Origin: Vanrija pseudolonga
Lineage: Eukaryota > Basidiomycota > Tremellomycetes > Trichosporonales > Trichosporonaceae
Direction of reading: 5' to 3'
Length of the DNA stretch: 64,000 nucleotides
Assembly: GCF_020906515.1 (NCBI RefSeq)
Contig: NC_085853.1
Span: 124,001 to 188,000, forward strand
The translations under genes and the position numbers were made by a program. The notes below the pieces were generated by a model that was not told where the DNA came from, did not search any database, and was given only the letters and a program-made list of their open reading frames with translations. This document shows, one piece after another, positions 26,791 through 38,449 of the stretch (its first letter is position 1; each line of letters opens with the position of its first letter).

Positions 26791-29700
26791 CTACTGCCGC
26801 GGGTATCCGCCATACCCGCCAGGAGGGGCCTGGTATCCGCCGTACGGAGGCTGTTGCGGCTGCTGCGGAGGAGGCGCAGGGTAGCCCGTCGGTGGGGGAT
26901 AAGGTGGGTAGTTGCCGGCCGGGGGATGCTGGCCAGCTGGCGGGGCTGGCGGCGCACCGTAACCGCCGTACTGCTGCGGCGGGGCGGGGTAGGACGGCTG
27001 GCGAGGCGGCGAGGGGTACGCTCCAGTCTGGGGTGGCGGGGCCGAGGGGTAGCCCGGCTGCTGCTGCTGGGGGTAGCCGCCGTACTGCTGATGCTGAGGC
27101 GGGGCAGGGTACGCCGGTTGCGCAGGCGCAGGGGGCGGAGGAGACCCGTAGGCTGGGCGAGACGGCGGAGGCGGTGGGTACGCGCTCGACCCGGGAGCCG
27201 GTGGTGGAGGCGGGTACGCGCCGCCGCCTGGGGTCGGGGGGGCGGGGTACGAGCTCGTGCGCGCCGGGTATGACGGTTGGGTTGGCGGCGCAGGGTATGC
27301 GGGCTGCGGCGGAGCGCTCGGCGCCGATGGGAAGGAGGGGTACGACGGCTGGCGGGGTGGCGCCGGCGCACCGGTCGAAAACGCCGACGGCAGGCTCGAT
27401 AGGCTGCCAAAGTCGTACGGGTTGTGCGCGGCCGCTGGGGACACGGGCGAGGTGGGCTTTGGCGGTGCCGGAGGGGCGGGGTACGGCGACGACGAAGCGG
27501 GGGGCGAAGGCGAGGTGTAAGGGCGTGCAGGGGCCGGAGGAGCACCGCCGACATTCAGGCCGCCGAACTGCGACTCGAGGGTGCGTGCCGGCGCTGGTGG
27601 GGCAGTGGGTGTGGTCCCGCCGCCAGAGATGCGGCTACGTGTCTCCAGGTCAGAAACAAGGCGGTTCCGCTCGGCGTTGCGCGACGACACAAAGCTGCCG
27701 ACCTCGCGCTTGATGTCCCCGATCACACCGTCGATGCTGCCGTAGAACCCGAGCGCCTTGTTAAGCCCGTCGACGACCTCAGCATTGGACACCCCAGCAC
27801 GGTCGAGCCGGCGCTCCCAGTCGCGCACGCGCTTGTTTCGCTCCTTGGCGCCACGCTGGCGCTCCTTGACCCCCTTGCTGCGCTCAATCTTGCCCACAAG
27901 CGCCTCGAGCTCGGTCGTGATGCCCTTGGAAGCCGCGATTGCAGCCGCCACGCGGTTCTGGTACGGGCGGAACTTTTCCAGTTCGGTGGCGAACAGCTGC
28001 GGCTCGACGTTCTGCGATCGCCGGTTCAGAAGCAGCAAGTTGGACACGTCGTCGTTCTGGACCTTCTCCTTGAGGTCCTTGAGCACCGTGTCGCGCTCGT
28101 GCCGGATCTTGTGCAGCCGCTCGAGCTTCTCAGACACCTCGTTGGCGAGCTTGCGCAGCTCCTCACGCTCCGCCTCGCCCATCTGCGGCGTCGACGCATC
28201 GTCGTCCTGCAGGTCGAGCAGGCTCATGCCAGCTGGCACCTCGGGCGCGGGCTTGTCCTTGCCCGCGGCCACCTCGCGCGCACGCGAGCGCACACCCTCA
28301 GGCCCAGAGGCGAGCACGGCAATGTCGGGCTGGATGCTCTTCCACAGGCTAATGATCTGCGAGTCCGACGACCCGGCCGACTGCAGCGACGTGAGGTTGG
28401 AGCTGATCGTAGAGCGAATGTGGCCCGTCTGCGGGCCGGAAGGCGACTGCGTAAAGTTGGGGTTGTACTTTGCGCGTGCGCGCTCGCACTCGCGGCTCTC
28501 CTCGTCGAGCTGGGCCGTGAGCTCCTGCAGCTCGCGCTCGACCCTTGCACGCTCGCCCTCCAGCTGGAGGACGCGGCTGTTGGTCGACGATGCGTCCTGG
28601 GACACTTCCTCTGCGAGCCGGATGATGCCCGAGCTGACATCAACGTCGTCGCCGCTACCATCCTCGCCGTCGGCGATCCGGCGCCACGATGCCACGATCC
28701 CTGGCAAGCCGAGGTGCTCGAGCGAAGCGCGGCTCTCGCCCTCGCTCAGCTCGACCCGCTCGACCTCTGCGCGAACGACCTTGGCCTTCTCTTCCGAGTA
28801 CACCGATGCCGACTCGTGCACAGCGAGGGGCACCAACCGGATGAAGATATCCGGGCCGATGAGCTTGGACACCTCGGGGCTGCCGTACACATCTTGGATG
28901 GTCACCGACGTGGCGGGGGGGAGCTTGTCGATAGCTGGAAGAGCCGCCTCGGCCGGCAGGATATCATGGTAAATCAAGTCGTTGTTCTTGACGCCCTGGG
29001 TCTTGGCCTCAGACGTGAGGGTCGCGTGAGCCTTGGTAATCTCGGCCAGGCTGCTGCCGGCGTCGTGCGGCAGCGTCGGCGACGCAGACGCCACGAACGA
29101 GTAGTTGAAGTTGCTCGCGAGCCGTTCCGCCTCCTTGGCCGCCGCGTCGGCAGTCGTGTACCGCACGAGCGCGGCGCCGTGCTTGCCGGCAGCGTCGTCG
29201 GCCTTGGCGCGCTGGAACTGCGCCACGGACGCAAAGTACTTTGCCTTGATCTGGAGCACCGTCATCCAGTGGCGGTCGAACACACCCTTGCCCTGGAACT
29301 CGCGCATCTCGTCCACGAGCCCGCCGTACATCGTGGCGAGCTGGTTGGCCGAGCGCGCGACGAGCGTCGCGGCCTTCTTCTCGTCGACCAGCTTCTCCGT
29401 GAACACCTCTGTCGCCTGCGCGAGCGCGAGGTTGATGAGCAGGTGGACGACGTCGCGGCTCAGATCCGTGCTTGGCGCATGCAAAAAGTTCTCGTTGATA
29501 TACGTCAGCATACCCGCCGTCGCCCGCGAGTTGAAGTAGGCGCGCTTCAGCCCCTCGGGGTCGGCGCGGGACTGGGACGCCGCGAGGGACGAGAGCACGG
29601 CCGCGAGAAGCTGGATAATGGACGCCTTCTCAAACGCAAGCGACGTCTGTGTCGTGAGCTTATTTGTAAAGGCGTCGTTCCTGCAGTCCATCAGCAAGCG

Positions 29701-30059
29701 AAGCGCGAAGCGCCAAACAACCGACGACGGCCGCACGCACCATCCAAACGACACCTTGACCTCGGCGAAGCGCAGCTCCAGCAGCTCGAGCTGGCCAAAG
29801 TACTTGTACAGCAGGTCGCGGGCTGCGTGCGTCAGCGTCAGTGCCAGCACCACAAGCCCAGCAACAACGCACCCGTCGTGTCCGACCCCGCGCCGCGCAC
29901 AGCGTCCTGCCGGCACCGCGAGAGCACGCCAATCTCGTCGGCATAGTTGTCGGGGCTCTCGCCGTACGAGTGCGCGATGGTGGACCGGATTGGGCCGGCC
30001 CAGTCCGTGTCGGTTGTCGACTTGCGCGGGATCGCGATCAACGGCGACTGGTGCGCCAT
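26791..30059 (-). CDS. BRO1: BRO1/Vps31 (Alix family) ESCRT-associated protein
   Basis: Class E vacuolar sorting factor that binds Snf7 on endosomes and recruits the deubiquitinase Doa4. Exons 29873-30059, 29741-29822 and 26791-29680 give 1052 residues. The BRO1 domain (about 1-390) starts MAHQSPLIAIPRKSTTDTDW and has SYGESPDNYADE, LSRCRQDAVRGAGSD, RDLLYKYFGQLELLELRF, and after intron 2 NDAFTNKLTTQTSLAFEKAS. The V-domain helices follow (VYGSPEVSKLIGPDIF, then long coiled coils; NPNFTQSPSG). The final 250 residues are Pro/Tyr/Gly-rich with repeated YPAPP and SYPS units, as in other Bro1 and Alix proteins. The PalA/Rim20 paralogue is less likely given the CRQDAVRGAGSD and AFEKAS blocks and the long proline-rich tail. 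Confidence 0.95.
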
Positions 30060-30334
30060 TGTGTGTGGGGGGGTGGGGTTGGGTCGGGTGAGGGTGGTGA
30101 AGTGAGATGAGTTGCCTTGTCCTTGGGGCTGGCTGGCTCGACGTCGACGGCCGACATGCTTCCAGTGGCGGTGACGCAACGACCGACGCTGGGTGTGCGG
30201 CGGGAGTAATTCCACGTGGGAACCACGCAGCTTCCGGCCTCCACCGGCAGTCGAGCGCAGAAGTTGCACAAGACCTGGTCCATCGCACTCTCTCCGTCTC
30301 CCTTCAGCGTCTCACTCACCCCCACACGCACGCC

Positions 30335-31477
30335 ATGTCGCTGCGCCAAGCGACAAGAATACGCCTCCCCCACTCTCCAAGACCACCAATAACCCTCCCC
30401 TCGCGGCACGCAAGCGCGCGCAACACGCCCCCGAGGGGAGGCCACCTCCCTCCCCCAAAGCTAGGCCTGCGGCGCGGCTCGCTCGCGGCGCAGCTCCGCA
30501 GCATTGACAGCTGGGAGGCGCGCCGGGTCAGCACGACAGACTGGGACAAGGGCAAGGGCCAGCCGGGCTCGGCGGACGAGCGCAAGTGGCCCGCGGGGCC
30601 GAGTTGGCGGGATATCGTCGACCTCGCGCACCCTCCGCGCATCGTGCGGAAGGTACGTTGCACCACCGTTGGAGGGGAGGACGGCCCACTGACCCCCGCC
30701 CAGGTCAAGCTCGTCCACTCTGAAGCCGACGACCCAGGCCACAACGTCGCGACCCACGGCCCGCGCAAGCCGATCAGCACGGTCGTGTCCCCCTTCTTCC
30801 ATCTCCGCGCGGTGCCCTCGCTCCGGAGCGACGCGGCGCGCAGGCTCGCGCAGTCTGCGGCCGACGGGGGCGCGATCAAGATCAGCATGTTGCCCATCGC
30901 TACCAAGACCGGGGTGTCCAAGCTCGCCGTGGAGAGGAAGCATGCGCGCGGGCGGTTCTTGAAGGCGGCGAATATCGTGCTTAACCACACTGGCGGGCGA
31001 CTGCCCGTCGTCTCTGGTAGGTGGCGGAGGGAGGGGAGGGAGGGGAGGGAGGGGAGGGAGGGGAGGGAGGGGAGGGAGGGGAGGGAGGGCTGACGCCCGA
31101 TAGGCTGGGCATACACTGTCGTCCTGAATGAGCGTACTTATAACGCGCCGTTTGCCGAGCTCTGCGCGGCGATCGAGAGCGCGTTTACTCGGTGTGGCGA
31201 GGATAAGGACGCTGCTGTCGAGGCCGACAAACCCAACGTCTTTGAACGCAGGCCGATACAGCGGTACGAGGAGATACAGGCCCGGTCGACGACCACCAGG
31301 GCTGCGCCGACGACGACCAGGCCTGCACCGACAACCACCCGGCCCGCGCCGACGACCACCAGGCCAGCGCCGAAGACCACCAAGCCTGCACCGACGACCA
31401 CCGGCTCGGGCAAGATTATGCTCAGGGCCAAGCCGCCTCTGCTGAGGCGGGGTGCACTGTCCCTGCCGAAGAAGTAG
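30335..31477 (+). CDS. Mitochondrial protein with RnpA-like (bacterial RNase P protein-type) core, putative
   Basis: Exons 30335-30652, 30704-31016 and 31104-31477 give 334 residues. The N-terminus is Arg/Ser/Pro-rich without acidic residues for the first 55 positions, a likely mitochondrial presequence. The middle has ISMLPIATKTGVSKLAVERK and HARGRFLKAANIVLN, then across intron 2 WAYTVVLNERTYNAPFAELC with a final helix. The order (strand, VSK.AV.R...RRR.., strand, SF.EL helix) resembles the bacterial RNase P protein fold, including the basic RNR-type motif position. This is pattern recognition, not a search. The C-terminus carries about five tandem TTTRPAP units. Intron 2 holds a G-rich minisatellite. 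It is divergent from BRO1 (275 bp) and convergent with the NADH dehydrogenase gene. Confidence 0.6.
31027..31089 (+). repeat. AGGGGAGGG minisatellite within an intron
   Basis: About six perfect 9-nt units, then a partial one, inside the 87-nt second intron (31017-31103) of the RnpA-like gene. The plus strand has many runs of three or four G, so G-quadruplex formation in the pre-mRNA is possible. Confidence 0.85.
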
Positions 31478-31622
31478 ACCGGACTGCAACAAATCCGACG
31501 CCGACTTGAGTCGCCACAACCACACCCCCCCCGCCACACAATACGCGAGCATACATCCCCCGCGAGGTCCACTATTTACTCTATAAACATTCAAGACGCA
31601 CCCCACTCGGCCCCGCTGACAC

Positions 31623-33934
31623 TTAGAACTAGACAAGTCAGCCCTTGTTGTATGCATTACACTCACCCTGGAAAGGTCGCGACCAAAGATACCGCGCTTG
31701 ATCCAGTCGAGCATGAGAAGGAAGCGCGTGCGCATCGACGACTGCTCGCCCCAGTACACACTGCGCCACGCGTACATGGCCACAATGCCGCCGGCGGCCG
31801 AGTAACCGTAGTAGTCGAAGACGGCCGAGTTGCCAACGTACGCCAAGCTGCCGAGGTGGGCGTACGAGAAGGGGTGGAAGTAGGCCTCGTCGTCGAGGTC
31901 GCAAATGTCGTTGGCCTTGAGCGTAGGCGCCGCCTTGGCGAGCTTGGACAGCATCTTGCCAATGTACTTGCCCTGCTGGCTTGCAACCTGGGCAGTGGCG
32001 GGGAGAGTCGTGACTTTGCGTCCGAGCGCCTGGAACATTTCGGCGACCTCGTTGAGTGTGAGGGCGTCATCGTGGTCCTTGTCATACTCGACAAAGATGT
32101 CGTGGACCTTTTGCAGGTTGACCGAGGTGAGGGGGTACTTCTTCTTGATGTACTTGGCCATGGCGTGCCACTCGTTGACGTCGAGCTTGTTGTCCTTGTT
32201 GATGTCAAACTTCTCCCAGAGCTTGAGGAGGTCGTTGAGCATGTCGAGGTGGATCTGGAGTCAGCTGAGGAAAGATAGGGAGAACAGCTTACAGTAGAGG
32301 CGTCGCCAATGCAGTAGACGGTTCCCTTTGGCGCGCCCTCGACACGGAGGTACGCGTCAACCTGGACAGCCTTGGAGTGGAACTGGTTGGGCAGCTGCTC
32401 GACCATGCGCTTGGTGAAGGGCTGCATAGCTGGTGGGTTAGCGGATACCAGAAACGTCGAACCCACCAATTCCCGTGCTCCAGAGCACGAAGCCGGCCTC
32501 GATCTCCTTAAGCACATTGGTGCCGTCGGCATCCTTCTGTGTGAGGATAACCCGGTCTGGGGTCACCTCCTGGACACGAGCGTTCGCGATAACCTCGACA
32601 TTGGTGCGCGAGAAGTGCTTCTCGGCAAATTCTGAAATCTTCTCCGAGTAAGTGTTCAAAATGTGGTCACGGCTCTGGATGATGGAAACCTTGATGTCGT
32701 CCTTGAGGATACGGGGGAACTGGGGCGTCAGTGGGTTGCTTCACCGCGTTCTAACCCACGTATTGCGCAACATCCTCGTTGAGCATGTCGGCGAGCTCGG
32801 CAGCGAATTCAACACCAGTGGGTCCACCACCGCACACGATGAACGAGAGCAGACGCTTGCGCTCCTCGGGGGTAGTGGTAGGCAGTGACGCCGTCTCGAG
32901 GTTGTCCATAATCCTGCGGCGCACAGCCTGGGCATCGGGGATCGTCTTGAGCTGGTAGCAGTTCTCGAGGCCCTTGACACCGTGGTCGTTCGACCTGGAC
33001 CCAACAGCAACAACAAGCTTGTCATACGGGAGGTAGGCGCGGGTCGGTCCACCGTCGCCGGGGAGCTCGACCTCGAGGAGGCGCTCGCCGAGTGCGACGT
33101 CGACAGCCTCACCACAGACATAGTGGCCGTGCACGCGGGCGATAATCTTACGAAGCGGCTCGACAAGCGAGCGGACCTCGACAGTGCCGACGCAGGCAGA
33201 GGGAAGCAGCGGGGTAAAGTTGAAGTAGGTGGTAGGGCACACGACCGTCACGTTGTACGCGTCATGGGGCAGCGACTGGATGAGGGCGACGGCCTGTGGT
33301 GGGGATAGTCAGCGGGTGGGGTGCTCTCAGCCAAGTAAGTCCACAATGGTACACGTACGCCAAAGCCGCCGCCGATGACGACGAGGCGGGGCTTCTTGCC
33401 GATCGCGATCTTGGTCTCGTCCTCCTCGTCGTCGAGGTTGACCTCGATGATGGGCAGGTTCTTTGGCCCGCCGCGGCGGGGGTGCAGCGAGAGCGGGTTG
33501 GAGGGCACGCGGTCGACATGGCGGTCAGAGTAGGTGAACATGTCGTGGAGCAAAATACAGCCGACGATGAGGAGGCCGCCAAAGATGACCGAGCCGACGA
33601 GGCGGATGATCATTGCGATGTAAGGGTGGCGGTCGGCAAACTTGGACTCGAGGAAGCCATACTTTGCGAACGACCACTTGGCGCGGGCCTGCTGGAGGAT
33701 GGGCGAGGTGGGGTGTGGCTGAGGACGAGGGCCGGCACGAGGGCGCTGGCGCGATGAGGCACCCCCGAACGACGAGGACAAGAAACGTGCTGCGCCGAGG
33801 CCGAGCCCGGTGCTGCTCGTGACGACGCGTGTGATGGGGGCGGGCGAGGCGCGTGCCAGCGCGAGCGGGGCAGTTAATGGGGCTGCTGCGTGCCGCGCGA
33901 GGCGGAGTGCGCCGAGCGGCTGTCTGAGCAGCAT
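31623..33934 (-). CDS. NDE1: External type II NADH dehydrogenase with EF-hands (mitochondrial)
   Basis: Rotenone-insensitive, single-polypeptide NADH:ubiquinone oxidoreductase of the outer face of the inner mitochondrial membrane. Exons 33359-33934, 32760-33293, 32467-32719, 32293-32429, 31667-32254 and 31623-31628 give 697 residues. The N-terminus is an Arg/Ala presequence ending near ARFLSSS, then a membrane segment IIRLVGSVIFGGLLIVGC. The FAD-binding strand LVVIGGGFGAVAL spans intron 1; the NADH-binding fold has VCGGGPTGVEFAAEL; AYLRVEGAPKGTVYCIGDAST is the second FAD contact. Between this and the C-terminus lie two EF-hand loops, DINKDNKLDVNE and DKDHDDALTLNE, as in calcium-regulated fungal NDE1. 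The C-terminal membrane-binding part has HLGSLAYVGNSAVFDY. The last coding exon is only six nt (Phe-stop). Confidence 0.95.
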
Positions 33935-35061
33935 GATCGGTGTGTGTTGGTGAATGGTGTAGATGCGAGATGTGATGGCCTGTGAGAAGTTATCGTCGTG
34001 GTGGGCTGGGCTACGCGGCTGTCCGTCGTGGCCACGGCATCCCCCACCCAGCCAGCCCAGCCAAAATACGTCATCGGAATACAAAAATACACAGGGCAAT
34101 TAAGGAAAAAAAAGTGTCGGACCATTAGGGCACACGTCGCGCATCGCGCATCCAGCACGGCGCGCGCACCGGCGGCACTGGGGGCAGCATGGGCAGACCA
34201 CTCCGGCCGCCTTGTCGCCCCTTGACATGCCCTGCCCGCTCGGCCGCGTCGATCCAAATCATCAGTGCGCGGTGCGGCGGCTGTGAGCGGCAACTCGTGG
34301 CGGGAGGCTTGAGTTGCGGACCCCCATGTCCGCCCGCTCATCCGCTGCTGCTCTGCCTCGATGATGCCTCGGCGTTCGGTGCCGCAGACAGGCAAACCGA
34401 GACACTACGCCCAAAGAGTATCAAGCCGAGTGAATTGAGCACTCTGGGGCATAAGTGGGAGAGCGTAGGTAGACCTTCATGGCCCAGCCAACTCGCCGCC
34501 TGTGAGCACTCGTAGGCCTTGCGTCGCAGCTCGCAGCTCGCCGCTGGCCGCTCGCCTCTACGCGCCTAGTGTGCCTTTAACGCGCTAGACTCTCCGTGTC
34601 GTCTCGTGACTCCCTCCTTGCTCGCTTGACAACCTGTATCAATGCAGCCATGCAGCAGCAGCTCGAGGTCACTCACCATCGCCGAGGCAATCAAGGCTTC
34701 GGCTTCCGGGGCCCGAGGGCCTTAAGCCATCCCCCTGGTTATCAGATCCGCGATTACGCTTACGCGCCACCCGTTATCGGCCACTGTGACCGTCAAAGCA
34801 GCCGGCCGGCCATCACACCACCGCACGCCGCGGTCATCTCTTGCCTCGTCCTTGTCACGACTAGACTCACACTGACGCAGCGTCACACGCCTGCGACGCA
34901 CGCCGAGCACATATAAGCCCCCAGGCAGCACCTAGCCCTCAAGGCACAAACCCTTCGACCTACCTACCCGAAACGTGCTCGGATCACACCGGCTCCAAGC
35001 TCACCTTTTAAGAGCCTTGGCATCTCGTCGACCTCTCTCCACCTCCCCCTCCTCGTCGACA
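33935..35061. promoter_or_regulatory. Divergent region between NDE1 and PAF-AH-like gene
   Basis: 1127 bp without a credible ORF. A TATA-like ATATAAG starts at 34911, about 150 nt before the PAF-AH-like ATG. Two GATA-type GTTATC motifs are near 34738 and 34774. An A-rich run lies at about 34105-34115 near the NDE1 side. Confidence 0.4.
34911..34917 (+). promoter_or_regulatory. TATA-like element (ATATAAG)
   Basis: It sits about 145 nt upstream of the ATG at 35062, followed by an AC-rich leader. Position and sequence suit a TATA box for the PAF-AH-like gene. Confidence 0.45.
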
Positions 35062-36623
35062 ATGTATATCCCCGTCCTGTCCTCCGTGTGGCCGGCGAAC
35101 ACGCCCGGAGAGCACAAGGCAAGCGGGTACGCGTACGTCCGCGCGCCGGCGCTCGAGCGGTACACTGCGCCCAAGCCGACGCTCAAGGTCGACGGCTCGC
35201 GCGTCCTCGAGCTCAAGGAGTCGGCGTTTTCGGTGTTCTACCCCTCCGAAGTGGGCGGAGGGCCCATCGGCGTGCCGTGGGTCGTTGACCCCGTCGGGGG
35301 CGTGTTGGCGGGCTACGAGAAGTTCATGAGCGCCGGCGGTGGCGGCGGTCCTGCCGCGTGGCTGTGTGAGTCGGCCATGTCGGCGGTGGTGGGTAGTGCT
35401 GACCTCTGGTAGTCGGCGCTTTGCGGTTCGTCGCGGGTCGGTTCAAGGTATGTCGCGGCACACGTTCGTGGCACGGGCCTCTGACACCCCCAGATGGCAG
35501 TGGAGCGCAACGCACCCCTCGTCAAGAGCGACAAGCCGCTCCCCATCGTGCTCTTCTCGCACGGCATGGTGGGCACACGCACAACCTACAGCCAGTACTG
35601 CACCGCGCTCGCGTCAGAGGGATACATTGTGCTGTCAGTCGAGCACCGCGACCACTCGGGCCCGTGCGTCATCTTCCCCGCGGACGAGGAGCACCCCGAG
35701 CCCCGCCAGGTGCTGTTCACCAAGTTTGCCGAGTGCGAGTGAGTCGCGCGCGTGGAGAGAGCGCTCTAACGCCAGCTTCGACCCCAGCCTGGAAGACCCC
35801 GAGATGCTCGACCTGCGATACCTCCAGCTCGAGTTCCGCGTGCGCGAGCTGTACGAGGCGTACGGGACCTTCAAGCGGCTGGTGGCTGGCGACGCGGGCG
35901 TGATAGTCGAGAAGCTGGCAGAGGAAAAGCGCGCGGCGTTCGTGTCGTCGTTTGCAAACAGAGTCAACTGGAACGACGTCCGCGTCGCGGGCCACTCGTT
36001 TGGCGGCGGCACCGCGATGCACCTCCTCCAGACGCCCCCGCCGGGGTCGTACGCGCCCCTCAACGTCACGTACTGCGTCGCGCTCGACCCATGGACCGAG
36101 CCGTATGGCCAGATGCAGAAGCGCACCGGGTTCCAGATCCCTGACAAGAAGTACCCGCCGACGCTGTCGATCAACTCGGACGAATTTACGAACAAGGAGC
36201 CGATGTTCAGTCTGCTCGTCGACTCGAGCAAGCGGATGGGAGGTGCGCTCGTCTCGATGGTGGGCGTGGGCCGTAAGTCCGTGAGGGTGATCTCAACTGA
36301 GCAACGCAGACCAGGGGTACTCAGACTTCCCGATCGTTTCGTCTATGCCGTCGACGGCAGCGGCAAACTACAAGACGATGCACGACCTCACGATCGCGCT
36401 GTTCGAAGACAAGTTGAACGAGAGCCCCCTGATGGCGGGCAAGCCCGACGGAGGCGTTTTGACCGGGTACCCCGGCGGCAAAGCCGGCGGCAAGTACGGC
36501 GAGGTGCTTGTGCATCTGCGTCTTGGCGAAAGCTTGACGCCGACGGCGAATGGCAAGGTCGTGACGCCGCCAGAGGCCGTGACGACGACGACGACGGTGG
36601 CGGGTGTCAAGGTGTCGGCGTAA
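35062..36623 (+). CDS. Platelet-activating-factor acetylhydrolase-like lipase (PAF-AH isoform II family)
   Basis: Serine alpha/beta-hydrolase that removes short or oxidised sn-2 acyl groups from phospholipids. Exons 35062-35365, 35413-35447, 35494-35738, 35788-36272 (or from 35776) and 36310-36623 give roughly 460 residues. [20 protein letters not shown] is the oxyanion strand region; [13 protein letters not shown] follows. The nucleophile elbow is [14 protein letters not shown]; the acidic residue is in [12 protein letters not shown]; the catalytic His is in [12 protein letters not shown], which is created exactly at the last splice junction. There is no signal peptide, so the enzyme is probably intracellular. 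Two acceptors 12 nt apart before exon 4 both keep frame (ECDFDPSLED or ECDLED). Confidence 0.9.
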
Positions 36624-36755
36624 GTGCCACAATTCACAAGTGCCACATTGTCACCGTCACTCCTTCCCTTTCTCCCTGTTCTAGTTTGTACCACATGCGA
36701 CACTGGACTTTTACACGAACTGCGCCGGCTACTACATAACGTCTACCTTTCACTA

Positions 36756-38449
36756 CTAACGCGTAGAAGCGCGCCCAGCCCGCGGGCCCTCACGCCACGC
36801 CAGCACGGGGCGGACACGCGTCCGACGGACTGGGCCGAGCGCAGCGCGCTCCTCGCGGCGGGTGGGTGGGGGGCGGTCGTTGTCGCCGCGGCGGTCCCAC
36901 GGCGCGACAGGCGGCAGCACCGGCGCGGGGCCGTTGCCTGCCGGGGGGCGGGCGTACGGTGCCGCGCCGAGACGTGCGCCGAGGCTCGACGGCGCGCCGG
37001 CGCGGGCAGGGGGTGGGGCCGTCATCGACGGGCCAGCGGGGGTGGCTGGCGCGCCCGCCGTGGCGGCAGTACGGCCTGCAGCTCCGAGCACAGAGAAGCC
37101 GGCCGGCGCGGCAGAGAGGCGCGACGCCAGCCCTGCTGCCGGGCGAGCCGCGGCTGCCGTCGCCGCGGCGAGCGGGTTCGCGAGCCCCGCCGCGCGCCCG
37201 CCGCGGATCGGGCCCCCCGCGCCAGCGGCAACGAGGTCGAACTCGAACGCGTCGCCGACGCGGGACACGACGAGCGAGAGCTTATTTCTACCGGTATTCC
37301 ACGCGGCCTCCTCGCGCTGGAGGAGGCTGGCAACAGCAGCCGCGTCGACGAACTGCACGTCGAGGGCCATGCCCGTGTCCTTGGGCCACACGGCGCCGTG
37401 GATACGCTCAGCAGCCGACAGGGCGGCGCCGACGCTCGCGTAGCTCGCGTACGCGTGGTCCTTTACGCCTGACAGCCACAGCCCCGGCGTCAGCGGCGAG
37501 CCGAACGGCGCGCGCGACTCGGGCAGCGCGGAGCCCGAGGGGCCGAGGTGCGCGTGCAGCGCGGATAACTGCAGCGGGCGGCGCAGGTTCGAGATGTAGA
37601 GGACTGTCGTGGGCGGGTGGACTAGGTGCGCGAGGGACGGGGGAAGGGAAGAGGCGGGGGGCATGGAGGTGGTATTGGGGGGTGAGGGCTTGGGCGGCGC
37701 CGCTTTGGTGGGCGAGGAGGGCTTGGGCGGCGACGGCGACGGCGACGGCGCCTTCGCGGCGGGTGCTGAGGGTTGAGTCGCAGCCGGGGGAGGAGTGGCC
37801 GGACGCGCGCGCGGAAGGGGAGGGGTCGACGGGCGCGCGGCGCGGGGTGCTGGCGGCGGCGTGGGCGGGCGGTGAGGTTGCGCCGGCGGCGGGGTCGGCG
37901 GACGAGCGCGAGCTGGCGCCGGCACAGGCGGTGGCGGGGTCGCGGGTCGCGCCGACGCTGGGGCCGGAGCTGGCGGTAGTGGAGGGGTACTTGGCCTCTG
38001 CTTCACCTGCGGCGTTGCGAGCGGGGGTGTTGCGGGTCGTTTTGGCGGCATTGTGTGAGCAGGAGGAGGAGAAGACGAGTCGAGTGGAGGTTGAGGTTGT
38101 TGTACCTCCACGTCTGGCACAGGGGCGAGTTGGGCAGGTTGCGCTTTGGCCTCGTGCTGCACCTCGTCGTGCACCTCGATGTCCCTCGTGGCGCCGCCAT
38201 CGACGTGCGCGGGATCCACCTGCACCTCGTGCACCTCCGCCTGATCTGCGCCTGCGCCTGCGCTCGCTACACTCGCCGCCGCCTCGGCATCAAGAAACGC
38301 CTGTAACCTGTCCGCGAGCTGGTATCAGCACTTTGTCCACACGCCGCGGCACTCACGTCCTTCTTTAATCCCTTTGTGTCGAGCCCGCGGGCGGACAGCT
38401 CGGCCTTGAGCTCTGCGACTTTGAGTGCTGGGACGTTGGGTGTGGGCAT
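36756..38449 (-). CDS. Acinus-like SAP and RRM protein (ASAP/PSAP complex), putative
   Basis: Exons 38357-38449 and 36756-38318, joined by a 38-nt intron, give 551 residues. The N-terminus is a SAP domain: LKVAELKAELSARGLDTKG then LKKD across the intron to LADRLQAFLDAE. A 180-residue disordered region rich in PATPPP units follows. The RRM-like domain reads TVLYISNLRRPLQLSALHAHL, then LWLSGVKDHAYASYASV and RIHGAVWPKDTGMALDVQF. This order, with the short loop and WP, resembles the Acinus RRM, which binds RNPS1 and SAP18 in the splicing-linked ASAP and PSAP complexes. The C-terminus has PVAPWDRR and ends Arg-rich. A Tho1-type SAP protein is the main alternative, but that lacks this RRM. Nuclear role in mRNA processing is inferred. 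Confidence 0.75.

Noticed and set aside
27424-29946. 840-codon plus-strand open frame opposite BRO1
   Set aside because: It is a codon-mirror of the conserved BRO1 coding sequence and has an unnatural Arg/Leu/Val-rich composition.
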